A stretch of DNA of 64,000 nt. Origin: Luteibacter pinisoli. GTDB taxonomy: Bacteria > Pseudomonadota > Gammaproteobacteria > Xanthomonadales > Rhodanobacteraceae. Location: positions 1,240,001 to 1,304,000 of the forward strand of contig NZ_CP041046.1 in assembly GCF_006385595.1 (NCBI RefSeq), written 5' to 3'. Within the stretch, counting starts at the first letter, position 1. Every line of letters begins with the position of its first letter. The notes below the pieces were generated by a model. The model searched no databases. It had not been told where the DNA came from and saw only the letters and a list, made by a program, of their open reading frames with translations. Below are positions 16,813 to 25,195 of the stretch, in pieces. Position numbers and translations under genes: made by a program.

Positions 16813-17552
16813 TTACCCTTCGCGCGGAGCTTCACGTACACGTGCTTGGCATTGCCATGCTGGCGCTCCTCGATATCGAACAGGCCGATGCCGTGGATGA
16901 GGCCGCTCAGCTTGGCGTAGCCGTAGTTGCGTGAATCGAAATCGGGCATGCGTTTGTTGAGGATGCTGCCGACCCCGCCGAGCGCCGCCCACCCGTTCTC
17001 GTCGGAGGCATCCTTGATGGCGTTGCGCAGGCCATTCAACAGCTTCGTATCGCCGCGCAGTTCGGCGGCGGGCATGGGTGCCGATGTCGCTTTTTCCTCG
17101 TCTTCGTTCGCGCCCACCAGCACTTCGGTGTAGATGAACTTGTCGCACGCGGAGACAAAGGGCTTGGGTGTCTTTGTTTCGCCGAAGCCGTAGACGATGA
17201 GTCCCGCTTCGCGGATGCGCGAGGCGAGGCGCGTGAAATCGCTGTCGCTGGATACGATGCAGAAGCCGTCGAAGCGCTCGGAATACAGCAGGTCCATCGC
17301 GTCGATGATCATGGCCGAGTCGGTGGCGTTCTTGCCCGACGTGTAGGCGAACTGCTGGATCGGCTGGATGGAGTGATCGAGCAGGGCGCTCTTCCAGCCG
17401 TTGAGGTTGGGCCCGGTCCAGTCGCCGTAGATGCGCTTGACGTGCGCCGTGCCGTACTTGGCCACTTCCGCGAGGAGCCCGTCCACGATGGCCGGGCGGG
17501 CATTGTCCGCATCGATCAGCACGGCGAGCTTGTCGGTGACGTCGTTGGCCAT
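16809..17552 (-). CDS. NYN-domain RNase with C-terminal OST-HTH/LOTUS domain
   Basis: A 247-residue protein. Residues 9-150 form a PIN-like NYN nuclease domain with conserved acidic residues in LIDADN (12-17), NATDSAMIIDAMDLL (Asp78, Asp84) and VSSDSDF (102-108), matching the metal-binding set of the LabA/NYN group. Residues about 165-245 (LLNGLRNAIKDASDENGWAALGGVGSILNKRMPDFDSRNYGYAKLSGLI) resemble an OST-HTH/LOTUS RNA-binding domain. The combination suggests an RNA-cleaving or RNA-surveillance enzyme. It precedes tilS with a 4-bp overlap, so it may act in tRNA or RNA quality control; that link is inference from context. Confidence 0.88.
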   Translation of the reverse strand: MANDVTDKLAVLIDADNARPAIVDGLLAEVAKYGTAHVKRIYGDWTGPNLNGWKSALLDHSIQPIQQFAYTSGKNATDSAMIIDAMDLLYSERFDGFCIVSSDSDFTRLASRIREAGLIVYGFGETKTPKPFVSACDKFIYTEVLVGANEDEEKATSAPMPAAELRGDTKLLNGLRNAIKDASDENGWAALGGVGSILNKRMPDFDSRNYGYAKLSGLIHGIGLFDIEERQHGNAKHVYVKLRAKGK

Positions 17553-17595
17553 GGCCGGCTCCTTAGTCGCGAGCGGCCATGGTAACGCGGGGGTG

Positions 17596-18552
17596 TTACT
17601 CGGTGAAGGCGCCGTAGCCGCGCAGGCGCTGGTAGCGTTTTTCCAGCAGCTGGTCGACCGAGAGCTTTTCCAGCGCGTCGAGTTCGTTCAGCAGCACGGC
17701 CTTGAGGCGCGTTGCCATCGACTGCGGATTGCGGTGTGCGCCGCCCAGCGGCTCGCGGACGATCTTGTCGATCAGGCCGTTTTCGAGGATGCGCGGGGCG
17801 GTGAGGCCCATGACTTCCGCGGCGTCCTTCGCCTTGTCCGCGCTCTTCCACAGGATGGAGGCGCAGCCCTCGGGCGTGATCACCGAATAGGTCGAATACT
17901 GCAGCATGATCGTGCGGTCGCCCACGCCGATGGCCAGGGCGCCGCCCGAGCCGCCTTCGCCGGTGACGGTGCAGATGATCGGCACGCGCAGCTCGGCCAT
18001 CTCCAGCAGGTTGCGGGCGATGGCTTCGGACTGGCCGCGTTCTTCGGCGTTGATGCCCGGCCAGGCGCCGGCGGTGTCGATGAAGGTGAACACCGGGATC
18101 TTGAAGCGCTCGGCCAGCTTGAACAGGCGCAGCGCCTTACGATAACCCTCAGGACGCGGCATGCCGAAGTTACGCTTCACCTTGGTCTTGGTGTCGCGGC
18201 CCTTCTGGTGGCCCACGATCATGATGGACCGGCCGTTGATGCGGGCCAGGCCACCGACGATGGCCTGGTCGTCCGCGAACATGCGGTCGCCCTTCAGCTC
18301 GTGGAATTCCTCGCACATGCCCTGGATGTAGTCGAGCGTGTACGGGCGCGCCGGGTGGCGCGACACCTGGCTGACCTGCCACGGCGTGAGGTTGCGGAAG
18401 ATCTCGGCCGTCTTGACCTTCAGCTTCTCGCGCAGGCGCGCCACTTCTTCATCGATGTTGAACGCCTGGCCACTGCTGGCATGGCGGAGTTCTTCGATCT
18501 TCGCTTCCAGTTCGGCGATGGGTTGTTCGAAATCGAGGAAGTTGGGATTCAT
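17596..18552 (-). CDS. accA: Acetyl-CoA carboxylase carboxyltransferase subunit alpha
   Basis: AccA with AccD transfers the carboxyl group from biotin to acetyl-CoA, the first committed step of fatty acid synthesis. The 318 residues match E. coli (319). Family text runs from NFLDFEQPIAELEAKIEELR through the CoA-binding crotonase-like core (RINGRSIMIVGHQKGRDTK, FIDTAGAWPGINAEERGQSEAIARNL, GEGGSGGALAIGVGD) to the C-terminal LAHRNPQSMA-type helix. It is 43 bp upstream of the NYN gene on the same strand. A TATAAT element 31-36 bp before the start fits its promoter. Confidence 0.97.
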   Translation of the reverse strand: MNPNFLDFEQPIAELEAKIEELRHASSGQAFNIDEEVARLREKLKVKTAEIFRNLTPWQVSQVSRHPARPYTLDYIQGMCEEFHELKGDRMFADDQAIVGGLARINGRSIMIVGHQKGRDTKTKVKRNFGMPRPEGYRKALRLFKLAERFKIPVFTFIDTAGAWPGINAEERGQSEAIARNLLEMAELRVPIICTVTGEGGSGGALAIGVGDRTIMLQYSTYSVITPEGCASILWKSADKAKDAAEVMGLTAPRILENGLIDKIVREPLGGAHRNPQSMATRLKAVLLNELDALEKLSVDQLLEKRYQRLRGYGAFTE

Positions 18553-18582
18553 GGAATACAGAGCATCCGGGCAAGACTGAGC

Positions 18583-18588
18583 ATTATA
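18583..18588 (-). promoter_or_regulatory. candidate -10 box of accA
   Basis: On the minus strand this reads TATAAT, a perfect -10 consensus, 31 bp before the accA ATG. The expected -35 position holds no good TTGACA match, so the promoter call rests on the -10 box and location only. Confidence 0.45.
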
Positions 18589-18615
18589 GCTGGGCTGCGC
18601 GGTGGGTGGCGTGCG

Positions 18616-18645
18616 CTGACGTACGGTCGGGCGACCTCGTCTAAC
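18616..18645 (+). promoter_or_regulatory. candidate promoter for the secreted-protein pair
   Basis: CTGACG at 18616-18621 and TCTAAC at 18640-18645 are separated by 18 bp, each two or fewer mismatches from sigma70 boxes. Transcription would begin near 18652, immediately before the structured leader. Prediction by eye only. Confidence 0.35.
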
Positions 18646-18661
18646 CTGCTGAATGAAAAGC

Positions 18662-18785
18662 CTTTGCCTCGGGTCAGGCTACCCTGCAAAGCCTGTAGGC
18701 ATCCGCCGGCTCGTTTGTAGGCCCCGCCCAAACGCCGTGCGTCAGCCTGTAGAACGAGAGTCGGACGACGGCCAGTCGTCCGACT
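18662..18785 (+). promoter_or_regulatory. structured 5' leader with two hairpins, family not recognised
   Basis: The first element is a nested hairpin: CTTTGC (18662-18667) with GCAAAG (18686-18691), inside it GGGT (18671-18674) with ACCC (18681-18684). It is followed by a GCC-TGTA-GGC mini-hairpin (18691-18700). The second element is a perfect 11-bp stem, AGTCGGACGAC (18759-18769) with GTCGTCCGACT (18775-18785), five-base loop GGCCA, ending 24 bases before the ATG at 18810 and just above AAGGA. GCCTGTAG occurs at both ends of the interval between them. An aptamer-then-platform arrangement is possible, but there is no T-run and no known riboswitch consensus. Confidence 0.4.
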
Positions 18786-18809
18786 TCTCCACCGAACAAG
18801 GACCGTTCC

Positions 18810-19397
18810 ATGAAAGCATGCATCTCCCTGGGCCTCCTGGCCCTGTCCCTCGCTGCGGCCGCCACGGCCACGGCCAGCAACAACCTGAACCCGCGCGGGA
18901 TCCCGGCCTGTACGTCTGCCGGAAACGACGATGTCTGCCGGCTCCCTGTCCGCAACGGCCATTTCTCCACGGGGACCCTGGAGGGATGGGAGTCCGTGTC
19001 CGTGCCGGGCGTGGGCCGAGACATCGACGGCAATGCCTATGCCGTGACCCCGCCGGGTTCCGCGATTCGCCAGACCGTGGCCGTGAACACCCTCAACCTG
19101 ACGGCCGACTCCACCTTCATCCTGCACTTCCGCGTGCTGGCCGAAAGCGGCGACGGCAGTATCGACGCGCGCCTGGCCCTGCGCGACGACACGGGCAAGC
19201 ATCGTGTCGAGCTGGGCCGCACCACCGTCCATGCGCGCCGCGGCCAATGGTCGGTGGGTGAGCTGGTCGTCGCCGGCCAGCCCTTTGCCAACCCGGCGCA
19301 CGTCGAAGTGACGCTGGCCAACGACAGCCTCGGCGGTACCCGTGTGCAGGTCGACGACGTCTACCTGCTGGAAAACGTCAACGCCGGCGCGTTCTGA
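18810..19397 (+). CDS. Small secreted protein, unknown function (first of related pair)
   Basis: A 195-residue protein with a clear signal peptide (MKACISLGLLALSLAAAATATA) and no membrane segment after it. Two cysteines near the mature N-terminus (CTSAG....VC) could form a disulfide. The remainder is beta-rich: NGHFSTGTLEGWESV, then strands, ending in GGTRVQVDDVYLLENV. The N..F..G.L.GW start and VDDV end are typical of carbohydrate-binding-like jelly rolls (CBM4/9-like), so sugar binding is a reasonable but untested idea. AAGGA lies 7 bp before the ATG. The next gene, 30 bp on, encodes a protein of the same layout. Confidence 0.7.
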   Translation: MKACISLGLLALSLAAAATATASNNLNPRGIPACTSAGNDDVCRLPVRNGHFSTGTLEGWESVSVPGVGRDIDGNAYAVTPPGSAIRQTVAVNTLNLTADSTFILHFRVLAESGDGSIDARLALRDDTGKHRVELGRTTVHARRGQWSVGELVVAGQPFANPAHVEVTLANDSLGGTRVQVDDVYLLENVNAGAF

Positions 19398-19427
19398 CCG
19401 CCCCCCAACCATGACAAGGAGTCACCC

Positions 19428-20006
19428 ATGAATCGCACTATCGCCATCGCGGCGGCCGCTGCCGCCGCCGTGCTCGCGCTGCCCGTGTCCGCCGTTACCG
19501 CCCATGGCGACGAGGCACCCCTCTGTCCCGTGAGGGGCAGCCAGCCGGTGGAGTGCCGGCTGGCCATCGAGAATGCCGGCTTCGACGGCGAAGGTTCCCT
19601 GGTGAACTGGATGCCCCATCCGTTCCGGCCGAAGACGGTGCGCATCGAAGACGACGGCAACGCGAAACTCGTGCTCGCCCCGGGCGGCTCGGTGAGCCAG
19701 GTGGTCTCGCTGCCGGCGTCGTCGGAGGCCGTTGATGGTGCCCCGTATTTCGTTCCATCGATGTTCGTACGCGCAACAGGTGGCGACGCGGAGGTCGAGC
19801 TATCCGTGCAACTGGTGGGTCGTCAAGGTAGCTACGAGGCGTTTTCGCACGTCTATGCGGCGGGCGATGCCTGGTCGCGGCCTTCCGGCGGTTTCGACGC
19901 GTCGCGCGGACAGGCGACGTCGATGATCATCGGGATCACCCGCAAGGACAGCAACGCAGGTGCCACCGTGTACGTCGACGACGTGCAGGTCATTCGCCAG
20001 CGCTAG
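19428..20006 (+). CDS. Small secreted protein, unknown function (second of related pair)
   Basis: A 192-residue protein with a signal peptide (about 1-25, ending VSAVTA-H) and an excellent ribosome site, AAGGAG, before the ATG. As in its neighbour, an early cysteine pair (LCPVRGSQPVEC) is followed by IENAGFDGEGSLVNW, a set of beta strands, and a C-terminal GATVYVDDVQVIRQR. The similarity of layout suggests an old tandem duplication, though overall identity is low. Both are probably exported together from one transcript. Jelly-roll carbohydrate binding is possible; nothing here indicates catalysis. Confidence 0.7.
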   Translation: MNRTIAIAAAAAAAVLALPVSAVTAHGDEAPLCPVRGSQPVECRLAIENAGFDGEGSLVNWMPHPFRPKTVRIEDDGNAKLVLAPGGSVSQVVSLPASSEAVDGAPYFVPSMFVRATGGDAEVELSVQLVGRQGSYEAFSHVYAAGDAWSRPSGGFDASRGQATSMIIGITRKDSNAGATVYVDDVQVIRQR

Positions 20007-20012
20007 GCGACG

Positions 20013-20045
20013 GGTGCGCCCGGCGGTCAGTCCGCCGGGCGCACC
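20013..20045 (-). terminator. perfect hairpin at the dnaE 3' end
   Basis: GGTGCGCCCGGCGG (20013-20026) and CCGCCGGGCGCACC (20032-20045) form a 14-bp perfect stem; the 5-base loop (20027-20031) starts with the dnaE stop codon. It sits between convergent dnaE and the secreted pair. There is no T-run on either side, so it may block RNA decay or polymerase rather than act as a standard terminator. Confidence 0.5.
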
Positions 20046-23000
20046 ATGCGCAGTTCCGTGCCGAGCACGCCGGGCAGGGTGCGCAGGGTGCGCATCAGGT
20101 CGGGCAGGGCGCGCACGCGCCAGTCGTCGCCGAGTTCGAGGCTGGCCTGGCCGACGCCGTTGCGATAGCCCGACAGCAGCAACGGGGTGCGGCCCCCGCG
20201 AAAACCCATCAGTGCGTGCTTGAGGTGGCGCGGGAAATCGCCGTCCACGCCGTTGAGCTTCAGCGTGAGCAGGCGGCCAAAGTGTTCCATCGCGTCGGAA
20301 AGCGAATACGCCTTGCGCGCGCGCAACTGGTAGCCGCCGGCGAAATCGTCGATGCGCAGGCCGCCTTCCACGACGATGATGTTCCCGCGCGTGAGCAGCG
20401 GTGCGGCATCGGTGAACACATCGCGGAAGAAGCTGGTTTCCAGCAGGCCGGTGGCGTCTTCGATCTGCACGAAGGCATCGCTCTCGCCACGCTTGCGCAT
20501 GCCGACCACCATGCCCGCCACCGTCCACGGCGTTTCAGGACCACGACGGAAGCGACTGTTGTCCTCGTCGTCGTTGCGCCGCGGCTTCGGCGGCTGGTAA
20601 CGCTGCGGAATCTCGCCGATGGGGCAGCTGGAGAGCTGCGCCAGTTCGGTTGTCCACGGGTCCGTCGGATGGCCCGAGAGATAATGGCCGAGGGTGTCGT
20701 GCTCGCCCTGCAGCAGCTGTTCCAGCGGCCACTCGGGCACCGAGCCGGAGAGCTCGATGATGCTGGGTGCTTCGGCATTACCGAACGCGTTGCCGAAGAT
20801 GTCGACCTGCCCGGAGGCGCGGTTCTTCGCTTCCTGGTCGGCGGCACGCATGGCCTCGGGGATATGCATCACCAGCGTCGCGCGGTTTTCGCCCAGGCCG
20901 TCGAGCGCACCCGACTGCACCAGGGCTTCCATCACCCGCTTGTTGAGCTTGTTCGAACCGATGCGCTGGCAGAAGTCGACCAAGCCCTTGAACGGGCCAC
21001 GTGCGGCGCGGTCGGCGGCGATTTCCTCGCAGATGCCCTGGCCCACGCCCTTGATCGCGCCCAGGCCGTAGCGGACCACGCGCGGCTCCACCGCCTCGAA
21101 CATGTACGCGGACGCGTTGACATCCGGCGGCAGCACCTTGATGCCGATGGCCCGCGTCTCGTCGAGGAAGGTCACCGCCTTCTCGGTGTTGTCCATGTCC
21201 GACGAAATCGTCGCGGCCATGAACTCCGCCGGGTAATGCGCCTTCAGCCACGCCGTCTGGTACGAGACCAGGGCATACGCGGCCGCGTGGGATTTGTTGA
21301 AGCCGTAGCCGGCGAACTTCTCCATGAGGTCGAAGATCGCGTCGGCCTTGTCGCCTTCGATGCCATCCTTCGCGGCACCCTCGCGGAAGGTCGCGCGGTG
21401 CTTGACCATCTCCTCCGCTTTTTTCTTACCCATGGCGCGGCGAAGCAGATCGGCGCCGCCGAGGGTGTAACCCCCGACGATCTGCGCCATCTGCATCACC
21501 TGCTCCTGGTAGACCATGATGCCGTAGGTCTCTTTCAGGATGGGTTCGACGCGCGGGTCGGGATACTCGACGGCTTCCTTGCCGTGCTTACGCGCGCAGA
21601 AGCTCGGGATCAGGTCCATCGGGCCGGGGCGGTACAGTGCCACCAGCGCGATGATGTCTTCGAAGCGGTCGGCCTGGGCGTCTTTCAACATGCCCTGCAT
21701 GCCGCGCGATTCCAGCTGGAACACCGCGACGGTCTGCGCTTTCTTCAGCAGCTCGTAGACTTTCGGATCGTCCAGCGGCAGCGATTCGATCACCAGCGGC
21801 TCGGTGCCTTCCTTCGCCCGGCGCGCATTGATCGCCTTCACCGCCCAGTCGATGATGGTGAGCGTGCGCAGGCCGAGGAAGTCGAACTTCACCAGGCCTA
21901 CCGCTTCGACGTCGTCCTTGTCGTACTGGGTGACGACGCCTTCGCCGCTGGGTTCGCAGTAGAGCGGGGCGAAATCGGTGAGCGGCGTGGGCGCGATGAC
22001 GACGCCACCGGCATGCTTGCCGGCGTTACGGGTGAGGCCTTCGAGGCTCAGCGCCAGGTCGATCAGCGCGCGCGGCTCTTCCTCGGTCTCGTAGACGTCA
22101 CAGAATTCCTTGACGACGCGGTCCGTCTCTTTCTTCGACTTTTCGGTGCGGCCGAGCGCGTCGCCCAGCGTGAGGTCGAGCGGACGGTTCGGGATGAGCT
22201 TGGCGAGGCGGTCGACCTGGCCGTAGCCCATGCCAAGCACGCGGCCGGAATCGCGCAGCACCGCCTTCGCGGCCATGGAGCCGTAGGTGATGATCTGGCT
22301 GACGTGGTCGCGGCCGTATTTGCGCGCGACGTAGTCGATCACTTCGTCGCGGCGATCCATGCAGAAGTCGATGTCGAAGTCGGGCATCGACACGCGTTCG
22401 GGATTGAGGAAGCGCTCAAACAGCAGCTCGAACTGGAGCGGATCCAGGTCGGTGATCTTCAGCACCCACGCCACCAGCGAGCCGGCACCCGAACCACGGC
22501 CCGGACCCACCGGGATGCCGTTGTCCTTACCCCAGCCGATGAAGTCGGCCACGATCAGGAAGTAACCGGGGAAGCCCATGCCGATGATGACGTCCACCTC
22601 GCGATCGAGGCGCGCCTGGTAGTCGGCCAGTGTCTTGCCGGGCGCCAGCGGATGGTGGGCGAGGCGTTCGTCCAGGCCCTTCTGGGCCTGTTCGCGGATG
22701 TAGGTGTCGAGGGTGTGGCCCTCGGGCACCGGGAAGTCGGGCAGGTAGTACGTGCCAAAGGAGAGCTCGAGGTTGCAGCGCTTGGCCAGCTCAACCGTGT
22801 TTTCCAGCGCCTCGGGGATATCGGCGAACAGTTCGGCCATGTCGTCGGCCGATTTGAAGTACTGCTCTTCGCTGTAATAGCGCGGACGCTTGGGATCGGC
22901 GAGCACGCGGCCCTGGTTGATGCAGGTGCGCGCCTCGTGCGCGTCGTACCCGGAGCGCTCGAGGAAGCGGACGTCGTTGCTCGCGATCACCGGCAGGCCG

Positions 23001-23569
23001 TGTTCGCCGGCCAGCGCCATGGCGGCGCGCACCCAGGCCTCTTCGTTCTCACGGCCGGTGCGGGTGAGTTCGAGGTACAGGCGCTGCGGGAACAGGTGGC
23101 GCAGGAAGGCCAGCTTCGTCGAGGCGGCCGGCAAGCCTGAGCCCAGCGCGATGCGTGCCGTCTCGCTCTCGCGGCCGGCAATCGCGATCAGGCCCGAGAC
23201 GGTGCCCGGGGTGAGCCAGCTGGCGTCGACCAGCGCACGGCCGGTGCCCTGGCCTTCGCGCCACGCGCGCGACACCAGGCGCGAGAGATTCAGGTAACCG
23301 TCGCGGTCCTGGCAGATCAGGGTGAGCCGCCAGGGGCGCGGATCATCCGGGCTGGACACCCAGATATCGCAGCCGCCGATGGGCTTGATGCCCGCCGCCG
23401 TGCACTGCTTGTAGAACTTCACCAGCCCGAACATGTTGTTCTCGTCGGTGAGTGCGACGGCCGGCATACCGGCGCGCACGCACGCGGCGATCAGCTGCTT
23501 GATGCGGATCGTCGAATCGACCAGCGAGTATTCGCTGTGCAGGTGGAGGTGGGTAAAACGGACGGACAT
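20027..23569 (-). CDS. dnaE: DNA polymerase III subunit alpha
   Basis: The replicative polymerase, 1,180 residues (E. coli 1,160). The N-terminal PHP domain begins RFTHLHLHSEYSLVDS; the C-family palm carries PDFDIDFCMDRRD near residue 396-408 and a further acidic residue in VKFDFLGLRTL near 560. Fingers contain GRGSGAGSLVAW and KSHAAAYALVSYQTAWLKAHYP. The helix-hairpin-helix, OB fold (EDATGLLETSFFRDVF) and C-terminal tau-binding part follow. The catalytic residues look intact. The gene is monocistronic here, ending in a hairpin that includes its stop codon. Confidence 0.98.
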   Translation of the reverse strand: MSVRFTHLHLHSEYSLVDSTIRIKQLIAACVRAGMPAVALTDENNMFGLVKFYKQCTAAGIKPIGGCDIWVSSPDDPRPWRLTLICQDRDGYLNLSRLVSRAWREGQGTGRALVDASWLTPGTVSGLIAIAGRESETARIALGSGLPAASTKLAFLRHLFPQRLYLELTRTGRENEEAWVRAAMALAGEHGLPVIASNDVRFLERSGYDAHEARTCINQGRVLADPKRPRYYSEEQYFKSADDMAELFADIPEALENTVELAKRCNLELSFGTYYLPDFPVPEGHTLDTYIREQAQKGLDERLAHHPLAPGKTLADYQARLDREVDVIIGMGFPGYFLIVADFIGWGKDNGIPVGPGRGSGAGSLVAWVLKITDLDPLQFELLFERFLNPERVSMPDFDIDFCMDRRDEVIDYVARKYGRDHVSQIITYGSMAAKAVLRDSGRVLGMGYGQVDRLAKLIPNRPLDLTLGDALGRTEKSKKETDRVVKEFCDVYETEEEPRALIDLALSLEGLTRNAGKHAGGVVIAPTPLTDFAPLYCEPSGEGVVTQYDKDDVEAVGLVKFDFLGLRTLTIIDWAVKAINARRAKEGTEPLVIESLPLDDPKVYELLKKAQTVAVFQLESRGMQGMLKDAQADRFEDIIALVALYRPGPMDLIPSFCARKHGKEAVEYPDPRVEPILKETYGIMVYQEQVMQMAQIVGGYTLGGADLLRRAMGKKKAEEMVKHRATFREGAAKDGIEGDKADAIFDLMEKFAGYGFNKSHAAAYALVSYQTAWLKAHYPAEFMAATISSDMDNTEKAVTFLDETRAIGIKVLPPDVNASAYMFEAVEPRVVRYGLGAIKGVGQGICEEIAADRAARGPFKGLVDFCQRIGSNKLNKRVMEALVQSGALDGLGENRATLVMHIPEAMRAADQEAKNRASGQVDIFGNAFGNAEAPSIIELSGSVPEWPLEQLLQGEHDTLGHYLSGHPTDPWTTELAQLSSCPIGEIPQRYQPPKPRRNDDEDNSRFRRGPETPWTVAGMVVGMRKRGESDAFVQIEDATGLLETSFFRDVFTDAAPLLTRGNIIVVEGGLRIDDFAGGYQLRARKAYSLSDAMEHFGRLLTLKLNGVDGDFPRHLKHALMGFRGGRTPLLLSGYRNGVGQASLELGDDWRVRALPDLMRTLRTLPGVLGTELRMVRPAD

Positions 23570-23660
23570 GGAGGGTGCCGGTTCAGGCCATGGGAAAGGC
23601 TAACCGGGGGCGGGTGGCGGGGCAAGAATTGACTTGCGAAATTGCCCCGCCAGCAGCGGG

Positions 23661-24245
23661 TTAGCGCATGTGGGCTTCGGGGTGGTCGATGAACCACAGG
23701 CCGGCGAAGAGCTTGGCATCGATCGAGAACCCTTCGGCAGCCCGGTCGAACAGCCATTTGCCGGCCTCGGTGCGCGGTACTTCGTGGACGATGATGTTCT
23801 CGGTCTCGTCGCCGCCGCCCTTGCCGACCTTGGTCAGGTCCCAGGCGCGGGCGAAGGCGATCATCTCGGTGCTCATGCCCGAGGAGGACGGCCCCTCGTG
23901 GACGAATTCGATGCGGCCGCAGGCGTAGCCGGTTTCTTCCTCGAGCTCGCGTTCGGCCGCGAGCAGGACGTCTTCGTCCTCGGCGCCTTCCAGGTCACCG
24001 ACGAGGCCCGCGGGCATCTCGATGGTGTTGGCCAGGATCGACACCCGGTACTGCTCAACGAAGATCACCTTGTCGTCCGGGGTCACCGCCAGGATGATCA
24101 CCGCGCCACCGGGGTTGTTGCGTGCGACGTACTCCCAGCGGCCGCGCTTCTTCAGCGTCAGCCACTTGCCCTGGAACAGCGTCTCCTCGGGCGCGCTGGC
24201 GTCATCGGGGATGGGCGAGGCGTGGGGCAGCGGGCTGGTCTGCAT
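23661..24245 (-). CDS. Nudix hydrolase, ADP-ribose pyrophosphatase-like
   Basis: Start chosen at 24245, where AAGGAG precedes the ATG; a longer frame from 24362 is untranslatable-looking text. The 194-residue protein has VEQYRVSILANTIEMPAGLVGD, the usual lead into a Nudix box, and then EDVLLAAERELEEETGY, which carries the REL.EE.G core; the loop before it is two residues longer than the strict consensus. These enzymes hydrolyse nucleoside diphosphates linked to another moiety (ADP-ribose, NADH, sugars). The substrate cannot be told from sequence alone. Confidence 0.88.
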   Translation of the reverse strand: MQTSPLPHASPIPDDASAPEETLFQGKWLTLKKRGRWEYVARNNPGGAVIILAVTPDDKVIFVEQYRVSILANTIEMPAGLVGDLEGAEDEDVLLAAERELEEETGYACGRIEFVHEGPSSSGMSTEMIAFARAWDLTKVGKGGGDETENIIVHEVPRTEAGKWLFDRAAEGFSIDAKLFAGLWFIDHPEAHMR

Positions 24246-24304
24246 GGCGGGCTCCTTGGACGATCCGCCGAGTATCGCCGATTGGCATCGCACCCGTGTG
24301 ACGT

Positions 24305-25195
24305 TTACAGCAGGGCGCGAAGCCGGCTGCGCGTCATCGGGCCGAACCGGATGCGTTCGCACAGTTCATCCACGGCGCTGACATCGCCCTGGCGGCGGGC
24401 GAGGGCGTCGGCGGTTTCGGCCACGGCCACGTCCAGCGCGATACGGGTCAGGCGGCGGTAAAGCAGGGCCAGCTCCGCGTGCTCGCGCAGGCGTGCCGCG
24501 CAGGCCGCCGCGCCGCGGATGCGCAGGTACGGCACTTCGTCCACGCGCTCGAGCAGGTTATCCAGGCTGCCGAAGTGGGCGAGCAGGGCGGCCGCGGTTT
24601 TCGCGCCGATGCCGGGCACGCCCGGGATGTTGTCGACGGCGTCACCGCACAACGCCAGGTAGTCGGCCACCTGGTGCGGATGCACGCCGAGCTTGTCGAA
24701 CACACCGGCCGGCCCCCAGCGCACGCCCTTGGCAAAATCCCACTGCTCGTCGTGTTCGCCGAGCAGCTGGCCGAAATCCTTGTCCGCCGAGACGATGACG
24801 CCACGGAAGCCATGGGCACGCAGGCCCCACAGCGCGCTGCCGATCAGGTCGTCGGCTTCGTACTGGTGGTCGTTCAGCACCGTCAGGCCCAGCGCCGCCG
24901 AAATCTCGCGGCACAGGCCGAACTGGCGCACCAGCTGCGGTGGGGGCAGCTCGCGATTCGCCTTGTAGGCCGGGTAGATCGTGTTGCGGAACGACGTGGT
25001 GAGCGACGCGTCGAACGCCACGGCGATATGCTCCGCGCGGCTGCGTTCCAGCAGCTCGCACAGGAAGCGGGTGAAGCCGTGCACGGCGTTCACCGGCTCG
25101 CCGTCGTGGTCGTGGAACTCGTCAGGCATGGAATGCCAGGCGCGGAACACGTACAGGCTGCCGTCCACCAGGTGGACGAGATCGGCGTTACTCAC
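24305..25195 (-). CDS. 5'-3' exonuclease (flap endonuclease type, Pol I N-domain-like)
   Basis: The GTG at 25195 overlaps the nitroreductase stop (GTGA), giving 296 residues that begin VHLVDGSLYVFRAWH. This is the fold of the 5' nuclease domain of DNA polymerase I and of ExoIX/Xni. Metal-binding acidic residues are seen in LVDGS, AFDAS, QYEADDLIG and VSADKDFGQLL; the helix-hairpin-helix region GVPGIGAKTAAALLAHFGSLDNLL is complete, and a C-terminal helical part follows. It likely processes flaps or RNA primers. Xni proper lacks one acidic cluster; the ADD motif here suggests full activity. Confidence 0.9.
   Translation of the reverse strand: MSNADLVHLVDGSLYVFRAWHSMPDEFHDHDGEPVNAVHGFTRFLCELLERSRAEHIAVAFDASLTTSFRNTIYPAYKANRELPPPQLVRQFGLCREISAALGLTVLNDHQYEADDLIGSALWGLRAHGFRGVIVSADKDFGQLLGEHDEQWDFAKGVRWGPAGVFDKLGVHPHQVADYLALCGDAVDNIPGVPGIGAKTAAALLAHFGSLDNLLERVDEVPYLRIRGAAACAARLREHAELALLYRRLTRIALDVAVAETADALARRQGDVSAVDELCERIRFGPMTRSRLRALL

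Noticed and set aside
18656..18710. Possible c-di-GMP-I (GEMM) riboswitch because of GCAAAGCC
   Set aside because: The GGCAAACC segment, the GNRA tetraloop and the receptor expected for GEMM-I are absent; only the short GCAAAGCC string matches.
20216..23140. 974-codon open frame antisense to dnaE
   Set aside because: No recognisable domain and complete overlap with dnaE.
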